Shown here: one piece after another, positions 50,668 to 60,119 of the stretch
Layout: the number at the start of each line of letters is the position of its first letter
How positions within the stretch are numbered: the first letter of the stretch is position 1
Assembly (NCBI GenBank): GCA_965207945.1
Contig: OZ242303.1
Span: 1,488,001 to 1,552,000, forward strand
DNA length: 64,000 nucleotides
From: JAAOII01 sp965207945
GTDB lineage: Bacteria > Pseudomonadota > Gammaproteobacteria > CBDBNL01 > JAAOII01
Direction: 5' to 3'
Notes under the pieces: model-generated
The model's input: only the letters and a program-made list of their open reading frames with translations
Told to the model about the DNA's origin: nothing
Database searches by the model: none
Program-made: the position numbers and the translations under genes

Positions 50668-52575
50668 ATGAACAAAATTATGAACAAGATTAAATTGGGT
50701 GTATGCTATTATCCCGAACACTGGGACCCTTCTTTATGGCAACAAGATATAAAGATGATGCAAGAACTTGGTATAAGTTATATCCGTCTTGCAGAGTTTG
50801 CTTGGGGGAAAATGCAACCCTCCCCTGATGAATATGATTTTGCTTGGTTGGATAAAGTGATCGGACTTGCTAATGACAGTGGAATTGGCACGGTACTATG
50901 CACTCCCACGGCAACTCCTCCAGCATGGCTCATAAAAAAACACCCAGAGATATTACCAGTTGGTGAGGATGGACGAACTCGCAGTTTTGGTTCTAGACGC
51001 CATTATAGTTTTAACTCGCCAGTTTATTTAGAGTATTCGCGTGCCATTACTGAAAAGATGGCTAAGAGATATGGTAATAAGTCGGCAGTTGTAGCGTGGC
51101 AAACTGATAATGAGTTTGCTTGCCATGATACCGCGCGTAGTTATGGCGATGTGGATAAAGATTATTTTCATAGTTACTTAGCAAAAAAATACGGTGATAT
51201 CAGCAAGCTTAATAACGCTTGGGGGAACTCTTTCTGGGACCAAAATTACGGCACTTTTGACGAAATCCCATTGCCTAATAACACTGTTGCTGAGGCAAAC
51301 CCTGCTCATTTACTGGACTTCTACCGCTTTTGCTCGCAGTCAATAGTAGCGTATAATTTGGCTCAAACGGATATTCTACGCAAGTATTGTTCCGACCAAC
51401 CAATTACTCATAACATGATGGGCTTCACCAATGATTTTGACCACTTTGCTATGGGACAAGACCTTGATTTTGCCAGTTGGGATAACTACCCCTTAGGGTA
51501 CTTGGAAGAAATGTACCAGGATTGGAGTGGCGGAGATGATAAGAAAAAATATTACGACATAGGACACCCTGACATCTCGGCTTTTTATCATGACCTTTAT
51601 CGCGGAATCGGCAAAGGCAAACTATGGATTATGGAACAACAACCTGGAGCAGTAAACTGGGCAGGTAATAATCCAACTCCCGTTGCTGGCGCTGTGAAAT
51701 TCTGGACCTGGCAAGCATTTGCTCATGGCGCCGAAGTAGTTAGCTACTTTCGCTGGCGTCAAGTCCCTTATGCGCAGGAGCAGATGCACTCTGCCATCCT
51801 ATCTCCCGATTCGCAACCAGCAACCGCCTATAACGAAATTGTGGAGGTTAAAAAAGAAATGTCCAAACTGCCTCAATTAACTCTCAAACCTGCCGAGGTT
51901 GCTTTACTGTATGATTATGAGAGCTGCTGGTATAACGAAATATTACCGCAAGGTAGCGGCATTGTTTATCCACAATGGGCTTTTAGATTTTATGAAGCAT
52001 TACGTGGTTATGGAATTAATCTTGATATAGTTCATATCAACGCTGACCTAAGCAAATATAAGTTAGTTATCATTCCTGCGCTCATAAACATCAGCAAGGA
52101 GGTAATTAATAGAATACAAAAAGAATGCGCTGGCACTCAATTTTTATGGGGTCCAAGCAGTGGCAGCAAAAATGCGGATTTTCAAATTCCACAAACTCTA
52201 GCGCCTGGTAATTTGCAACAAGTATTACCGATTAAGATTAAGCGCGTTTCTTCATTAAATTCAAGTGTCGTTCTAACAGGAGATGGTGTGTTTGGCAAAT
52301 GGCAAGGAGAATCATGGCGAGAGTACATTGAAACAGATATAAATGCCACAGCGCAGGATGCGCAAGGTGGTGTTTTTTATACTAATGATAACCATCACTA
52401 CCTGGGAGTATTATTGAACAAAGAATCTCTGAGATCTCTGACAGGGTACTTGCTTAAACAGGCGGAGGTGGATGGAGTTAATTGGAAACTTGCTGCAGGA
52501 ATGCGAGTGTGCTCCACTGAGCAAGGGGACTTTATATTTGATTTTGCCGCTAAGGAATATAAGCTTCCTATATAA
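50668..52575 (+). CDS. Beta-galactosidase, GH42
   Basis: Retaining glycoside hydrolase, 635 aa, no signal peptide, so cytoplasmic. The acid/base is Glu149 in AWQTDNEF and the nucleophile is Glu323 in LWIMEQQPGAVNW; domains are the TIM barrel (about 1-390), trimerisation domain B (about 395-580, VALLYDYESCWY) and a small C-terminal domain. The N-terminus is MNKI twice from a 12-bp repeat; the second ATG is a possible start. It lies between the two halves of a galactoside importer and opposite in direction. Together with the GH4 alpha-galactosidase it could digest mixed-linkage galactosides. Confidence 0.92.
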   Translation: MNKIMNKIKLGVCYYPEHWDPSLWQQDIKMMQELGISYIRLAEFAWGKMQPSPDEYDFAWLDKVIGLANDSGIGTVLCTPTATPPAWLIKKHPEILPVGEDGRTRSFGSRRHYSFNSPVYLEYSRAITEKMAKRYGNKSAVVAWQTDNEFACHDTARSYGDVDKDYFHSYLAKKYGDISKLNNAWGNSFWDQNYGTFDEIPLPNNTVAEANPAHLLDFYRFCSQSIVAYNLAQTDILRKYCSDQPITHNMMGFTNDFDHFAMGQDLDFASWDNYPLGYLEEMYQDWSGGDDKKKYYDIGHPDISAFYHDLYRGIGKGKLWIMEQQPGAVNWAGNNPTPVAGAVKFWTWQAFAHGAEVVSYFRWRQVPYAQEQMHSAILSPDSQPATAYNEIVEVKKEMSKLPQLTLKPAEVALLYDYESCWYNEILPQGSGIVYPQWAFRFYEALRGYGINLDIVHINADLSKYKLVIIPALINISKEVINRIQKECAGTQFLWGPSSGSKNADFQIPQTLAPGNLQQVLPIKIKRVSSLNSSVVLTGDGVFGKWQGESWREYIETDINATAQDAQGGVFYTNDNHHYLGVLLNKESLRSLTGYLLKQAEVDGVNWKLAAGMRVCSTEQGDFIFDFAAKEYKLPI

Positions 52576-52587
52576 GAGAGGATAAAA

Positions 52588-52624
52588 AAAGCGGGCTCAA
52601 TAATTAAATTACTGAGCCCGCTTT
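52588..52624 (-). terminator. Bidirectional hairpin terminator between GH42 and binding-protein genes
   Basis: A perfect 12-bp stem (AAAGCGGGCTCA with TGAGCCCGCTTT) and a 13-nt loop. On the minus strand it is followed by T7, ending the binding-protein message; on the plus strand the T run is weaker. Confidence 0.9.
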
Positions 52625-52652
52625 GAATTTCAATTATTCTATAAAGAATAAA

Positions 52653-53867
52653 CTAAGATTTAAATATTCTCTTGCGAGTTTTCTCTAAACGTTCGAGAAT
52701 AGCATCAAGACGATCTGGCTTAACCATAAACTCCTGAAATCCTTTCATTCCTTCCTTAGCCATATCTGGATCAGTATCTCTATCATAGAACTGAGCGGTC
52801 TTGGCTTTAGGTAGCATTTTCTTTGCTATATCAAGGAAAGGATCCTTAACAACCTTAGCTCTCTTATTGGTGGGAAGTTGCAACAGAATTTTATTAATGT
52901 CTGTTTGAACATCAGCGCGAGCAATAAATGCTAAGAACTTCTTGGCATCCTCTTTATTTTTAGCGCGCGCAGGAATATGCACCGTATCTGTAGGAGCATC
53001 TTCACCCAACTCAAGTCCTGGTGTGATTACAGGGAATTGAAAGAAACTCATCTTGGATTTCACATTATCCGGAAATTGCGGAGTTATGAAATTGCCAATC
53101 AGATACATAGCTGCCTCACCACGATACATAAAAGGTTGGGCTTCTTGCCATGAATAGGTAGCATGATTTTTCAGGAAGTATCCTGGTTCAACCAATTGAG
53201 CCCAATGCTTAAAGGTGTTGCGAACTCTTTTATCTGTATAAGGTATCTTGCCATCCATGAGGTCAATATGGAAATCATATCCATTGACACGCATGTTAAG
53301 ATAGTCAAACCACCCGCCAGCAGTCCATAGGTATTTGGTGCCTATGGTTATAGGAGTGACGCCATTTTTCTTTAAAGTAGCGCATGCCGCCAAAAAATCT
53401 TCCCAGGTCTTGGGTGTCTTAATGCCGTACTTGTCAAAGATATCTTTGCGATAATAGATGCCCCAATTATAGTAAGTATAAGGCACGCCCCATTTCTTAC
53501 CATTAATGGTCATGGAAGCGCTAGCAGCTGGCATTTTTGATTCAAGACGGTTAGCAGCCCATACATCACTTACATCTTCCAAAAGACCAAGGTCTACAAA
53601 TTGCTTCATGCGATTGCCAGCATACCAATATATAACATCAGGTGGCGCTGTTACCAACCAATTACGCAACGCTGTTTTATACGCCTCGTGGTCATAGATG
53701 TTCAATTTGACCTTGATGTCTGGATGGGCTGCTTCAAACTTCTTAACTAAAGCTTGAACTGCCTTCTTAGGATCAGGATCCGAAGTATCTGCATTTATTA
53801 CCAATTCACCTGCGTACACATTAACGGCAAAAAAAGCGGATACTAAAAATAATGTCAATTTTTTCAT
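52653..53867 (-). CDS. ABC sugar importer binding protein (galactoside system?)
   Basis: Periplasmic family-1 binding protein, 404 aa, with signal peptide (KKLTLFLVSAFFAVNVYA, cleavage before GEL). Typical features are FEAAHPDIKVKLNI near the N-terminus, YYNWGIYYRKDIFDKYGI and aromatic residues lining a sugar site (PPDVIYWYAG). It is last of the ATPase-GH4-binding protein run and is followed by a strong terminator. Alpha-galactosidase as direct neighbour suggests an alpha-galactoside ligand. Confidence 0.88.
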   Translation of the reverse strand: MKKLTLFLVSAFFAVNVYAGELVINADTSDPDPKKAVQALVKKFEAAHPDIKVKLNIYDHEAYKTALRNWLVTAPPDVIYWYAGNRMKQFVDLGLLEDVSDVWAANRLESKMPAASASMTINGKKWGVPYTYYNWGIYYRKDIFDKYGIKTPKTWEDFLAACATLKKNGVTPITIGTKYLWTAGGWFDYLNMRVNGYDFHIDLMDGKIPYTDKRVRNTFKHWAQLVEPGYFLKNHATYSWQEAQPFMYRGEAAMYLIGNFITPQFPDNVKSKMSFFQFPVITPGLELGEDAPTDTVHIPARAKNKEDAKKFLAFIARADVQTDINKILLQLPTNKRAKVVKDPFLDIAKKMLPKAKTAQFYDRDTDPDMAKEGMKGFQEFMVKPDRLDAILERLEKTRKRIFKS

Positions 53868-53992
53868 AATATTAAAATATTTAGTTAAATAATAGTAGTT
53901 TGATTATACATAAAAACATGCAGCAGACCATAAAAAATAATTATTTAATATTTAGTGATTATGGCTATATTATATCTATATTACGAGCTATG

Positions 53993-55303
53993 TTACGAAT
54001 ACTGCGGTAGCCAGTCCTTATGTTGTAGTAATAACTCGTCCACCATTTTCCATATTTGCGTAAGATTAAGCTCAGCTGCTGTATGGGGGTCAAGCGCTGC
54101 AGCATGATAGATGTATTCTTTTTTGCGACTAAGCGCTGCTTCAACAGTTAACTTTTGGACATTGATATTGGTTTGCATGAGGGCGGCAAGATGAATAGGC
54201 AGGTTGCCGACCCGCTGTTCATCAATTCCATTTTTATCAATGCGGCACGCCACTTCCACGCAGCAATCGTTTGGCAGGTTGGTAATTAACCCTTGGTGAT
54301 TTGAAACATTAGCATGAATTTCTACAGGATTATTAAGCTCAAGGGCAGCAAGAATATCCTCCACATATTCAACACTACGTTCAATCTTAAATTCATTATT
54401 AGGGTCTTCCAGTCGCAATCTCATATCTTGCCAATCCTGTGACTGCTCTTCGCATCTTCTTATATATTCATCCAAAGGAATATTAAATTCTTGGATGAGT
54501 TCGGGGCGATTATTCTTTATGAACCAAGGGACATATTCGGAAAAGTGCTCGCTGGACTCGGTTACAAAATAGCCAAATCGCTTTAGCATCTCATAGCGTA
54601 CTTTGTTGCTTGGCGGATAGGTGGCTGTTGCCTCAACTTGCCGCAGTCGCGGATAAAGTGATTCACCACTCTTGATATCTTTAAGAGTTAAATAAAATGC
54701 TATATGATTAATGCCGGCGCAGGTAAAAGCAATATCTTCGGGCTTCATTTTTAAGTCCGCAGCAATATCTTGAATCGTGTAGCGGATACTATGACATAGC
54801 CCTAAGGTTTTAAGTTGTGGAAATTCACGATGAAGCGCCATCTGCAACATTGCCATGGGGTTAACATAGTTCAAAAGATAGGCATCAGGACATATCTCTT
54901 GCATATCTCTGGCTATGTCAAGTATCACAGGAATAGTGCGCAGTGCACGCATTATGCCGCCAACTCCAAGAGTATCGGCAATCGTCTGACGCAAGCCGTA
55001 TTTTTTAGGGACTTCAAAATCTGATACAGTACATGGCTTATACCCCCCTACTTGCATCATGGTAACTACATAATTTGCGTCCTTTAGCGCATCTTTGCGG
55101 TTTTCATAAGAGGTAACTTTCGCTGACAGTTTCAATTGCTTAATAAGATTTTCCGTCATTTTTTGCGATGTGGCGAGCCGTTCAGCATCAATATCATGCA
55201 ATGAAATATCAATATCATTAAACTGTGGATTCTGCAAAATATCCACCAGCAGATTCTGGGCAAAAACGGAGCTGCCTGCTCCTATGAAACAAAGCCGAAA
55301 CAT
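53993..55303 (-). CDS. Alpha-galactosidase, GH4 (MelA type)
   Basis: NAD- and Mn-dependent glycosidase, 436 aa. GAGSSVF (8-14) binds NAD, metal ligands are Cys170 (LGLCHS) and His200 (AGINHIAF), and LLNYVNPMAM is the conserved Asn-Pro region. AGINHIAFYL and the Cys-His-Ser motif fit alpha-galactosidases/alpha-glucosidases rather than phospho-beta-glucosidases. Cytoplasmic. It begins 3 nt after the ATPase gene. A narrow substrate cannot be fixed; melibiose, raffinose fragments or galactosylglycerols are candidates. Confidence 0.85.
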   Translation of the reverse strand: MFRLCFIGAGSSVFAQNLLVDILQNPQFNDIDISLHDIDAERLATSQKMTENLIKQLKLSAKVTSYENRKDALKDANYVVTMMQVGGYKPCTVSDFEVPKKYGLRQTIADTLGVGGIMRALRTIPVILDIARDMQEICPDAYLLNYVNPMAMLQMALHREFPQLKTLGLCHSIRYTIQDIAADLKMKPEDIAFTCAGINHIAFYLTLKDIKSGESLYPRLRQVEATATYPPSNKVRYEMLKRFGYFVTESSEHFSEYVPWFIKNNRPELIQEFNIPLDEYIRRCEEQSQDWQDMRLRLEDPNNEFKIERSVEYVEDILAALELNNPVEIHANVSNHQGLITNLPNDCCVEVACRIDKNGIDEQRVGNLPIHLAALMQTNINVQKLTVEAALSRKKEYIYHAAALDPHTAAELNLTQIWKMVDELLLQHKDWLPQYS

Positions 55304-55306
55304 TAA

Positions 55307-56440
55307 TTAATGTTTGCCGTAAGTATTAAATTTTGTTAACCTTTGTAGTGCCACACCTGCTTCAGTAAATAAATAACAATCAACAGGATCTATAGCAACA
55401 TTGAGATTGCTACCAATAGCTATATCCGCATCATCTAGAATCTCAACAATCAAATTATTAGCATTGCCTTCTAATCTGGTATAGGCATAAGAAATACCTC
55501 CTAACCTTTCAACCACTTCTGTTTTGACTTTGAATTTAATCCAATCCTTGCCACCAGATGAAATTTGGATATTTTTAGGTCTGACACCAAGAATTAACTT
55601 CTGTCCTTTACCAATTGCTCCGCTTTCTTTAGTTGTGGTTAAAGGGAGTTTAACTGTGTTACCTGCAACTTCCACTTCAATAGATTTATCCTCCGACTTA
55701 ATACAGGTGGCGTCAATGAAATTAATCTTGGGGGAACCTATGAAACCTGCAACAAAGAGGTTGGTAGGATAATGATAAAGTTCCAACGGACTGCCCACTT
55801 GTTGTAGGTGCCCTCCATTTAGCACAACTATTTTATCCGCCATAGTCATCGCCTCAACCTGGTCATGAGTTACATAAATCATCGTGGTTTTAAGCTGTTG
55901 ATGAAGCTTAGCAATTTGCACTCGCATTTCCACTCTTAATTCTGCATCTAAATTGGATAGGGGCTCATCAAATAGAAATACCTGCGGCTCGCGCACTATG
56001 GCGCGTCCAATTGCCACCCGTTGTCTTTGCCCGCCAGATAATGCTTTGGGCTTGCGCTCTAACAATTTTTCTAACTGCAGAATATTAGCAGCGCTAGTAA
56101 CCTTATTCTTAATTGTTTCCTTCTTCTCCTTTGCCATCCGCAAGCTAAATCCCATATTTTCCGCAACAGTCATGTGAGGATATAAAGCATAAGATTGAAA
56201 CACCATTGCTATTTTTCTTTCCGCGGGCGGAAGGTCATTTACCTTTTGGTTGCCAATGGATATTTCACCATCAGTTACCTCGCTGAGGCCTGCGATAAGA
56301 CGCAGCAGAGTTGACTTACCGCATCCTGAGGGGCCTACAAATACTACAAATTCTCCTTTATTAATATCAAGGTTTATGCGGTCCAATACATTAACCGCAT
56401 CGTAGGATTTGTGGACATCTCTTAATAATACTTGTGCCAT
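55307..56440 (-). CDS. ABC sugar importer ATPase, UgpC/MsmK type
   Basis: 377 aa. Walker A GPSGCGKSTL, Q-loop MVFQSYALYPHM, signature LSGGQRQRVAIGRAI, Walker B VFLFDEPLSNLD, switch His YVTHDQVEAMTMADK; a regulatory C-terminal domain with GVRPKNI follows. Expected to power the permeases at 47748-49456, 6 kb away on the same strand. It follows lepA by 56 nt. Confidence 0.92.
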   Translation of the reverse strand: MAQVLLRDVHKSYDAVNVLDRINLDINKGEFVVFVGPSGCGKSTLLRLIAGLSEVTDGEISIGNQKVNDLPPAERKIAMVFQSYALYPHMTVAENMGFSLRMAKEKKETIKNKVTSAANILQLEKLLERKPKALSGGQRQRVAIGRAIVREPQVFLFDEPLSNLDAELRVEMRVQIAKLHQQLKTTMIYVTHDQVEAMTMADKIVVLNGGHLQQVGSPLELYHYPTNLFVAGFIGSPKINFIDATCIKSEDKSIEVEVAGNTVKLPLTTTKESGAIGKGQKLILGVRPKNIQISSGGKDWIKFKVKTEVVERLGGISYAYTRLEGNANNLIVEILDDADIAIGSNLNVAIDPVDCYLFTEAGVALQRLTKFNTYGKH

Positions 56441-56496
56441 AATAAATTTTTAATAATAATTAAACTACCCTTAATTATACACAAAAAAAATTATTT

Positions 56497-58302
56497 TTAG
56501 TCAGCGCCGAGAATAGTTGCAAAAGCAGCAGAAGGCAAAGTTACTTTTCCTATTTGCTTCATACGTTTTTTACCTTTCTTCTGTTTTTCCAGTAGTTTCT
56601 TCTTACGAGTTATATCTCCCCCATAACATTTGGCAGTAACATTCTTGCCCATAGCGCTAACAGTGCTGCGAGCAATAATTTTGCCTCCTACCGCTGCTTG
56701 AATTGCCACCACAAAAAGTTGGCGTGGGATTATTTCTTTAAGCTGCTCAGCATAATGACGCCCCGCCGCCTCAGCGCGGTCCTTATATATAAGCCGAGAC
56801 ATAGCATCAACTGGCTCTCCATTAATCAGTATATCAACCTTTACTACATGTGTTTGTTGATAACCTATAATTTTATAGTCCATAGAAGCAAAGCCGCTAC
56901 TAGCTGAACTTAGCTTATCAAAGAAATCGGTCATTAGTTCACTAAGCGGAATTTCATATTCCAATGATACTTGTCCCCCTCCTTGATGCAGCATCTTTTT
57001 TTGTATGCCGCGCTTTTTTTCACACAATTCTAATACTGATCCTAAATATTTATTAGGTAAAAGTATGGTGGTGTTGGCGATGGGTTCTTCAATTATCTCT
57101 AACTCTGTTGGAGATGGCATTTCTTCAGGTGATTCAACCTTAACCGACTTGCCATTTTTAAGTTGTGCTTGATAAATAACAGTTGGCGCAGTCGCCACTA
57201 GATTAAGTCCATATTCTCGCTCTAATCTTTCACGCACTATATCCAAATGTAATAATCCCAATAAGCCAACACGAAACCCCGAGCCCAATGCTGATGATTG
57301 GATTGGTTCGTAGGTTAATGAAGCATCATTAAGCGCTAGTTTGCCAAGACATTCACGAAAAGCGGGGAACTGTTGACCATCCACTGGGAAAAGTCCAGCA
57401 AAAATACGCGGTTGCACTCGGCGAAAGCCAGGCAAGGGTTTTGTTTCGCTGTTATCAGTAACAGTGTCTCCAACTGGAGCGCCCTTAATATCTTTGATAG
57501 CCAGAGAAACATAGCCAACCTCTCCTGCCTCTAATGAATCACATTCATGACGATGCGGAGTAAAAACTCCAAGTTGTTCTACGCGATGGCGAGTCCCTTT
57601 TGAGGCAATCTCAACCCTAGAACCTTTGGTAATTCCACCTTCCATTACTCGCACCAAAGATACCACACCCATGTAATTATCAAACCAGGAATCTATGATT
57701 AGAGCTCTAAGAGGGGATTCTCTGTCTCCGCTAGGAGCAGGTATTCTCTCTATAAGCGCCTCTAAAAGTTGATGAACTCCCGTCCCTTTTTTAGCGCTGA
57801 CAGTTAAGCACTCTTTTGCTGGCAATCCCACCAACTCCTCAATTTCTGCGGTAACACGCTCTGGTTCTGCCTGAGGTAAATCAATTTTATTTAGGACAGG
57901 CACCATTTCAACGCCCTGCTCCACAGCTGTATAGGTTGTAGCAAGGGTTTGCGCTTCCACTCCTTGAGATGCATCCACTAATAAAACAGCTCCCTCGCAA
58001 GCGTTTAGTGACCTGGATACTTCATAAGAAAAATCAACATGCCCTGGAGTGTCAATGAAATTGATAACATAATTGTTGCCATCATCTGCAGAATACGCTA
58101 AAGTAACACTTTGAGCTTTAATGGTTATGCCACGTTCTCGTTCAATCTCCATAGAATCCAGAACCTGGTCTTTCATCTCTCTCTCACTAAGTCCGCCACA
58201 TTCTTGAATAAAACGGTCTGCAAGAGTTGACTTACCGTGGTCTATATGAGCAATAATAGCAACATTGCGCAAGTGTTGCAAAGGGGTTTGCTTAACGCCC
58301 AT
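56497..58302 (-). CDS. lepA: Elongation factor 4 (LepA)
   Basis: Ribosomal GTPase that back-translocates or assists initiation; 601 aa, near E. coli length (599). G1 AHIDHGKSTLADR, G3 DTPGHVDF, G4 NKIDLP and the LepA C-terminal domain with KCYGGDITRKKKLLEKQKKGKKRMK-like basic end are all present. Located between ppa and the galactoside ATPase; lepB, its usual neighbour, is absent. Confidence 0.97.
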   Translation of the reverse strand: MGVKQTPLQHLRNVAIIAHIDHGKSTLADRFIQECGGLSEREMKDQVLDSMEIERERGITIKAQSVTLAYSADDGNNYVINFIDTPGHVDFSYEVSRSLNACEGAVLLVDASQGVEAQTLATTYTAVEQGVEMVPVLNKIDLPQAEPERVTAEIEELVGLPAKECLTVSAKKGTGVHQLLEALIERIPAPSGDRESPLRALIIDSWFDNYMGVVSLVRVMEGGITKGSRVEIASKGTRHRVEQLGVFTPHRHECDSLEAGEVGYVSLAIKDIKGAPVGDTVTDNSETKPLPGFRRVQPRIFAGLFPVDGQQFPAFRECLGKLALNDASLTYEPIQSSALGSGFRVGLLGLLHLDIVRERLEREYGLNLVATAPTVIYQAQLKNGKSVKVESPEEMPSPTELEIIEEPIANTTILLPNKYLGSVLELCEKKRGIQKKMLHQGGGQVSLEYEIPLSELMTDFFDKLSSASSGFASMDYKIIGYQQTHVVKVDILINGEPVDAMSRLIYKDRAEAAGRHYAEQLKEIIPRQLFVVAIQAAVGGKIIARSTVSAMGKNVTAKCYGGDITRKKKLLEKQKKGKKRMKQIGKVTLPSAAFATILGAD

Positions 58303-58346
58303 AATTTATAAGGTTATAGAAAATTGCCGCTAATAAAGTGTAGTTT

Positions 58347-58859
58347 TTATAGGGCTTTTTGTATCATTTCTAATGCGGTTTTTTTATCCGCCCATTTGTC
58401 CACCTTAACCCACTTGTCCTTTTCAAGTTTCTTGTAGTTTTCAAAGAAATGATTAATCTGCTCTTTGAGCAGTTGTGGCAGGTCTCCTACATCATTAATA
58501 TCATTATAAATAGGAGTAAGTTTGCTATGAGGAACTGCAATAATCTTTTCATCCATGCCACTTTCATCTTCCATCTGCAGGACCGCAACTGGACGACAAC
58601 GGATAACGCAACCAGATAATAAAGGATGAGGGGTGATGACTAAAACATCAAGAGGGTCGCCATCATCTGCCAAAGTATTAGGAACAAAACCATAATTGGC
58701 AGGATAAAACATTGGGGTTGGCATAAACCTATCTACCACTAAGGCATCTAAGTCCTTGTCAACTTCATATTTAATTGGCGTGCTGTGGGCAGGTATTTCT
58801 ATTATTACGTTAATATCATCTGGCAAAGATTTGCCAGCGGGAATGGAGTTGTAACTCAT
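58347..58859 (-). CDS. ppa: Inorganic pyrophosphatase (family I)
   Basis: Soluble Mg-dependent pyrophosphatase, 170 aa (E. coli 176). The signature is DDGDPLDVLVITP with metal-binding Asp residues; NYGFVPNTLADDG and PIKYEVDKD are conserved. 44 nt before lepA and 31 nt after fabB on the same strand. No Shine-Dalgarno is visible. Confidence 0.97.
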   Translation of the reverse strand: MSYNSIPAGKSLPDDINVIIEIPAHSTPIKYEVDKDLDALVVDRFMPTPMFYPANYGFVPNTLADDGDPLDVLVITPHPLLSGCVIRCRPVAVLQMEDESGMDEKIIAVPHSKLTPIYNDINDVGDLPQLLKEQINHFFENYKKLEKDKWVKVDKWADKKTALEMIQKAL

Positions 58860-58890
58860 ATTGCTTATATTGGTGGTTTATTTCAATTAA

Positions 58891-60111
58891 TTATGCTGGC
58901 TTACTAAATAGCAAACACGAATTGGTTCCGCCAAAGCCAAAAGCATTAGAAATAATATTCTTCAGTTTGACCGAGGTTTGGTTTTCTCTAAGTAGATTAA
59001 CTCCTGTATGTTCGGGAGGATTTTCTAAGTTAAGCGTCTTTGCTATAAAATCATTTTCCATCATTAATAATGAATAGATACTTTCTTGAACTCCAGCAGC
59101 TCCTAACGAATGTCCCGTTTGAGATTTGGTAGAACTGACTGGAATATTTTGGTCAGCAAAAACTTGACTAATTGCTTTAAACTCAGCATTATCTCCAACT
59201 GGGGTGCTGGTAGCGTGAGCATTTATATAATCTATTTTATCAACCCCTTTGATGGTTTTTGTCATACAACGGATAGAACCATCTCCAGCAGGAGCAACTA
59301 TACCACCCTCGCCATCAGAAGTGGCACAATAGTTAGCAAGCTCGGCATAAATTTTTGCGCCACGTTTAATGGCATTCCCCATTTCTTCTAACACTAAGAA
59401 TCCACCACCTCCAGCAATAACAAACCCATCGCGATCCTCATCCCAGGGACGAGATGCCTTAGTTGGTTTATCGTTATATCCAGTGGATAGCGCTCCCATA
59501 GCATCAAAAAGTGAACTTGTAGTCCAATGTTCTTCCTCGCCACCGCCAGCAAACATAATTTGTTGATTGCCGAGCCGAATTTGATCTGCCGCCATCATTA
59601 TGCAGTGCGCTGAAGTTGCGCACGCCGAACTGATAGACATATTCATACCTTTTATATCAAAGGGTTCTGCTAAACAGGCAGAAACTGTGCTGCCCATACA
59701 ACGGGTAACTCTATATGGACCCAGCTTCCTTATGCCGTCTTTTCTTAAAATATCCGCGGCTTCCACTTGGTTAGCGGAAGAAGCTCCGCCAGAACCAGCA
59801 ATAAGACCAGTTAACGGATTTGAAATTTGCGCTGGCAACAAGCCCGCATCTTCAATTGCTTGCTTAAGTGATATGTAAGCAAAAATAGCGGCATCTGCCA
59901 TAAATCTCAGTTTCTTGCGGGGAATATGAAGAGATGCATCCAAGTCAATGGAGCCACTAACCCAACTGCGTAATCCCATTTCTTGGTATATAGGATTGTG
60001 CTTTATACCCGAACGTCCTTCTTGTAAAGATTGCAAAACCTCACGTATACCATAACCTATATTAGAGATTATCCCCATACCTGTAACCGCAACTCGTTTT
60101 AATTCTGTCAT
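58891..60111 (-). CDS. fabB: 3-oxoacyl-ACP synthase I
   Basis: Condensing enzyme needed to elongate unsaturated fatty acids, 406 aa. Active Cys164 (SSACATSAH) and two histidines (NAHATSTPVGD and TGHSLGAAG) form the Cys-His-His set. It directly follows fabA (8 nt), as in FabA/FabB-type unsaturated fatty acid synthesis of gamma- and some alphaproteobacteria. No Shine-Dalgarno; AT-rich leader, perhaps coupled to fabA. Confidence 0.96.
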   Translation of the reverse strand: MTELKRVAVTGMGIISNIGYGIREVLQSLQEGRSGIKHNPIYQEMGLRSWVSGSIDLDASLHIPRKKLRFMADAAIFAYISLKQAIEDAGLLPAQISNPLTGLIAGSGGASSANQVEAADILRKDGIRKLGPYRVTRCMGSTVSACLAEPFDIKGMNMSISSACATSAHCIMMAADQIRLGNQQIMFAGGGEEEHWTTSSLFDAMGALSTGYNDKPTKASRPWDEDRDGFVIAGGGGFLVLEEMGNAIKRGAKIYAELANYCATSDGEGGIVAPAGDGSIRCMTKTIKGVDKIDYINAHATSTPVGDNAEFKAISQVFADQNIPVSSTKSQTGHSLGAAGVQESIYSLLMMENDFIAKTLNLENPPEHTGVNLLRENQTSVKLKNIISNAFGFGGTNSCLLFSKPA

Positions 60112-60119
60112 ATTAATTA

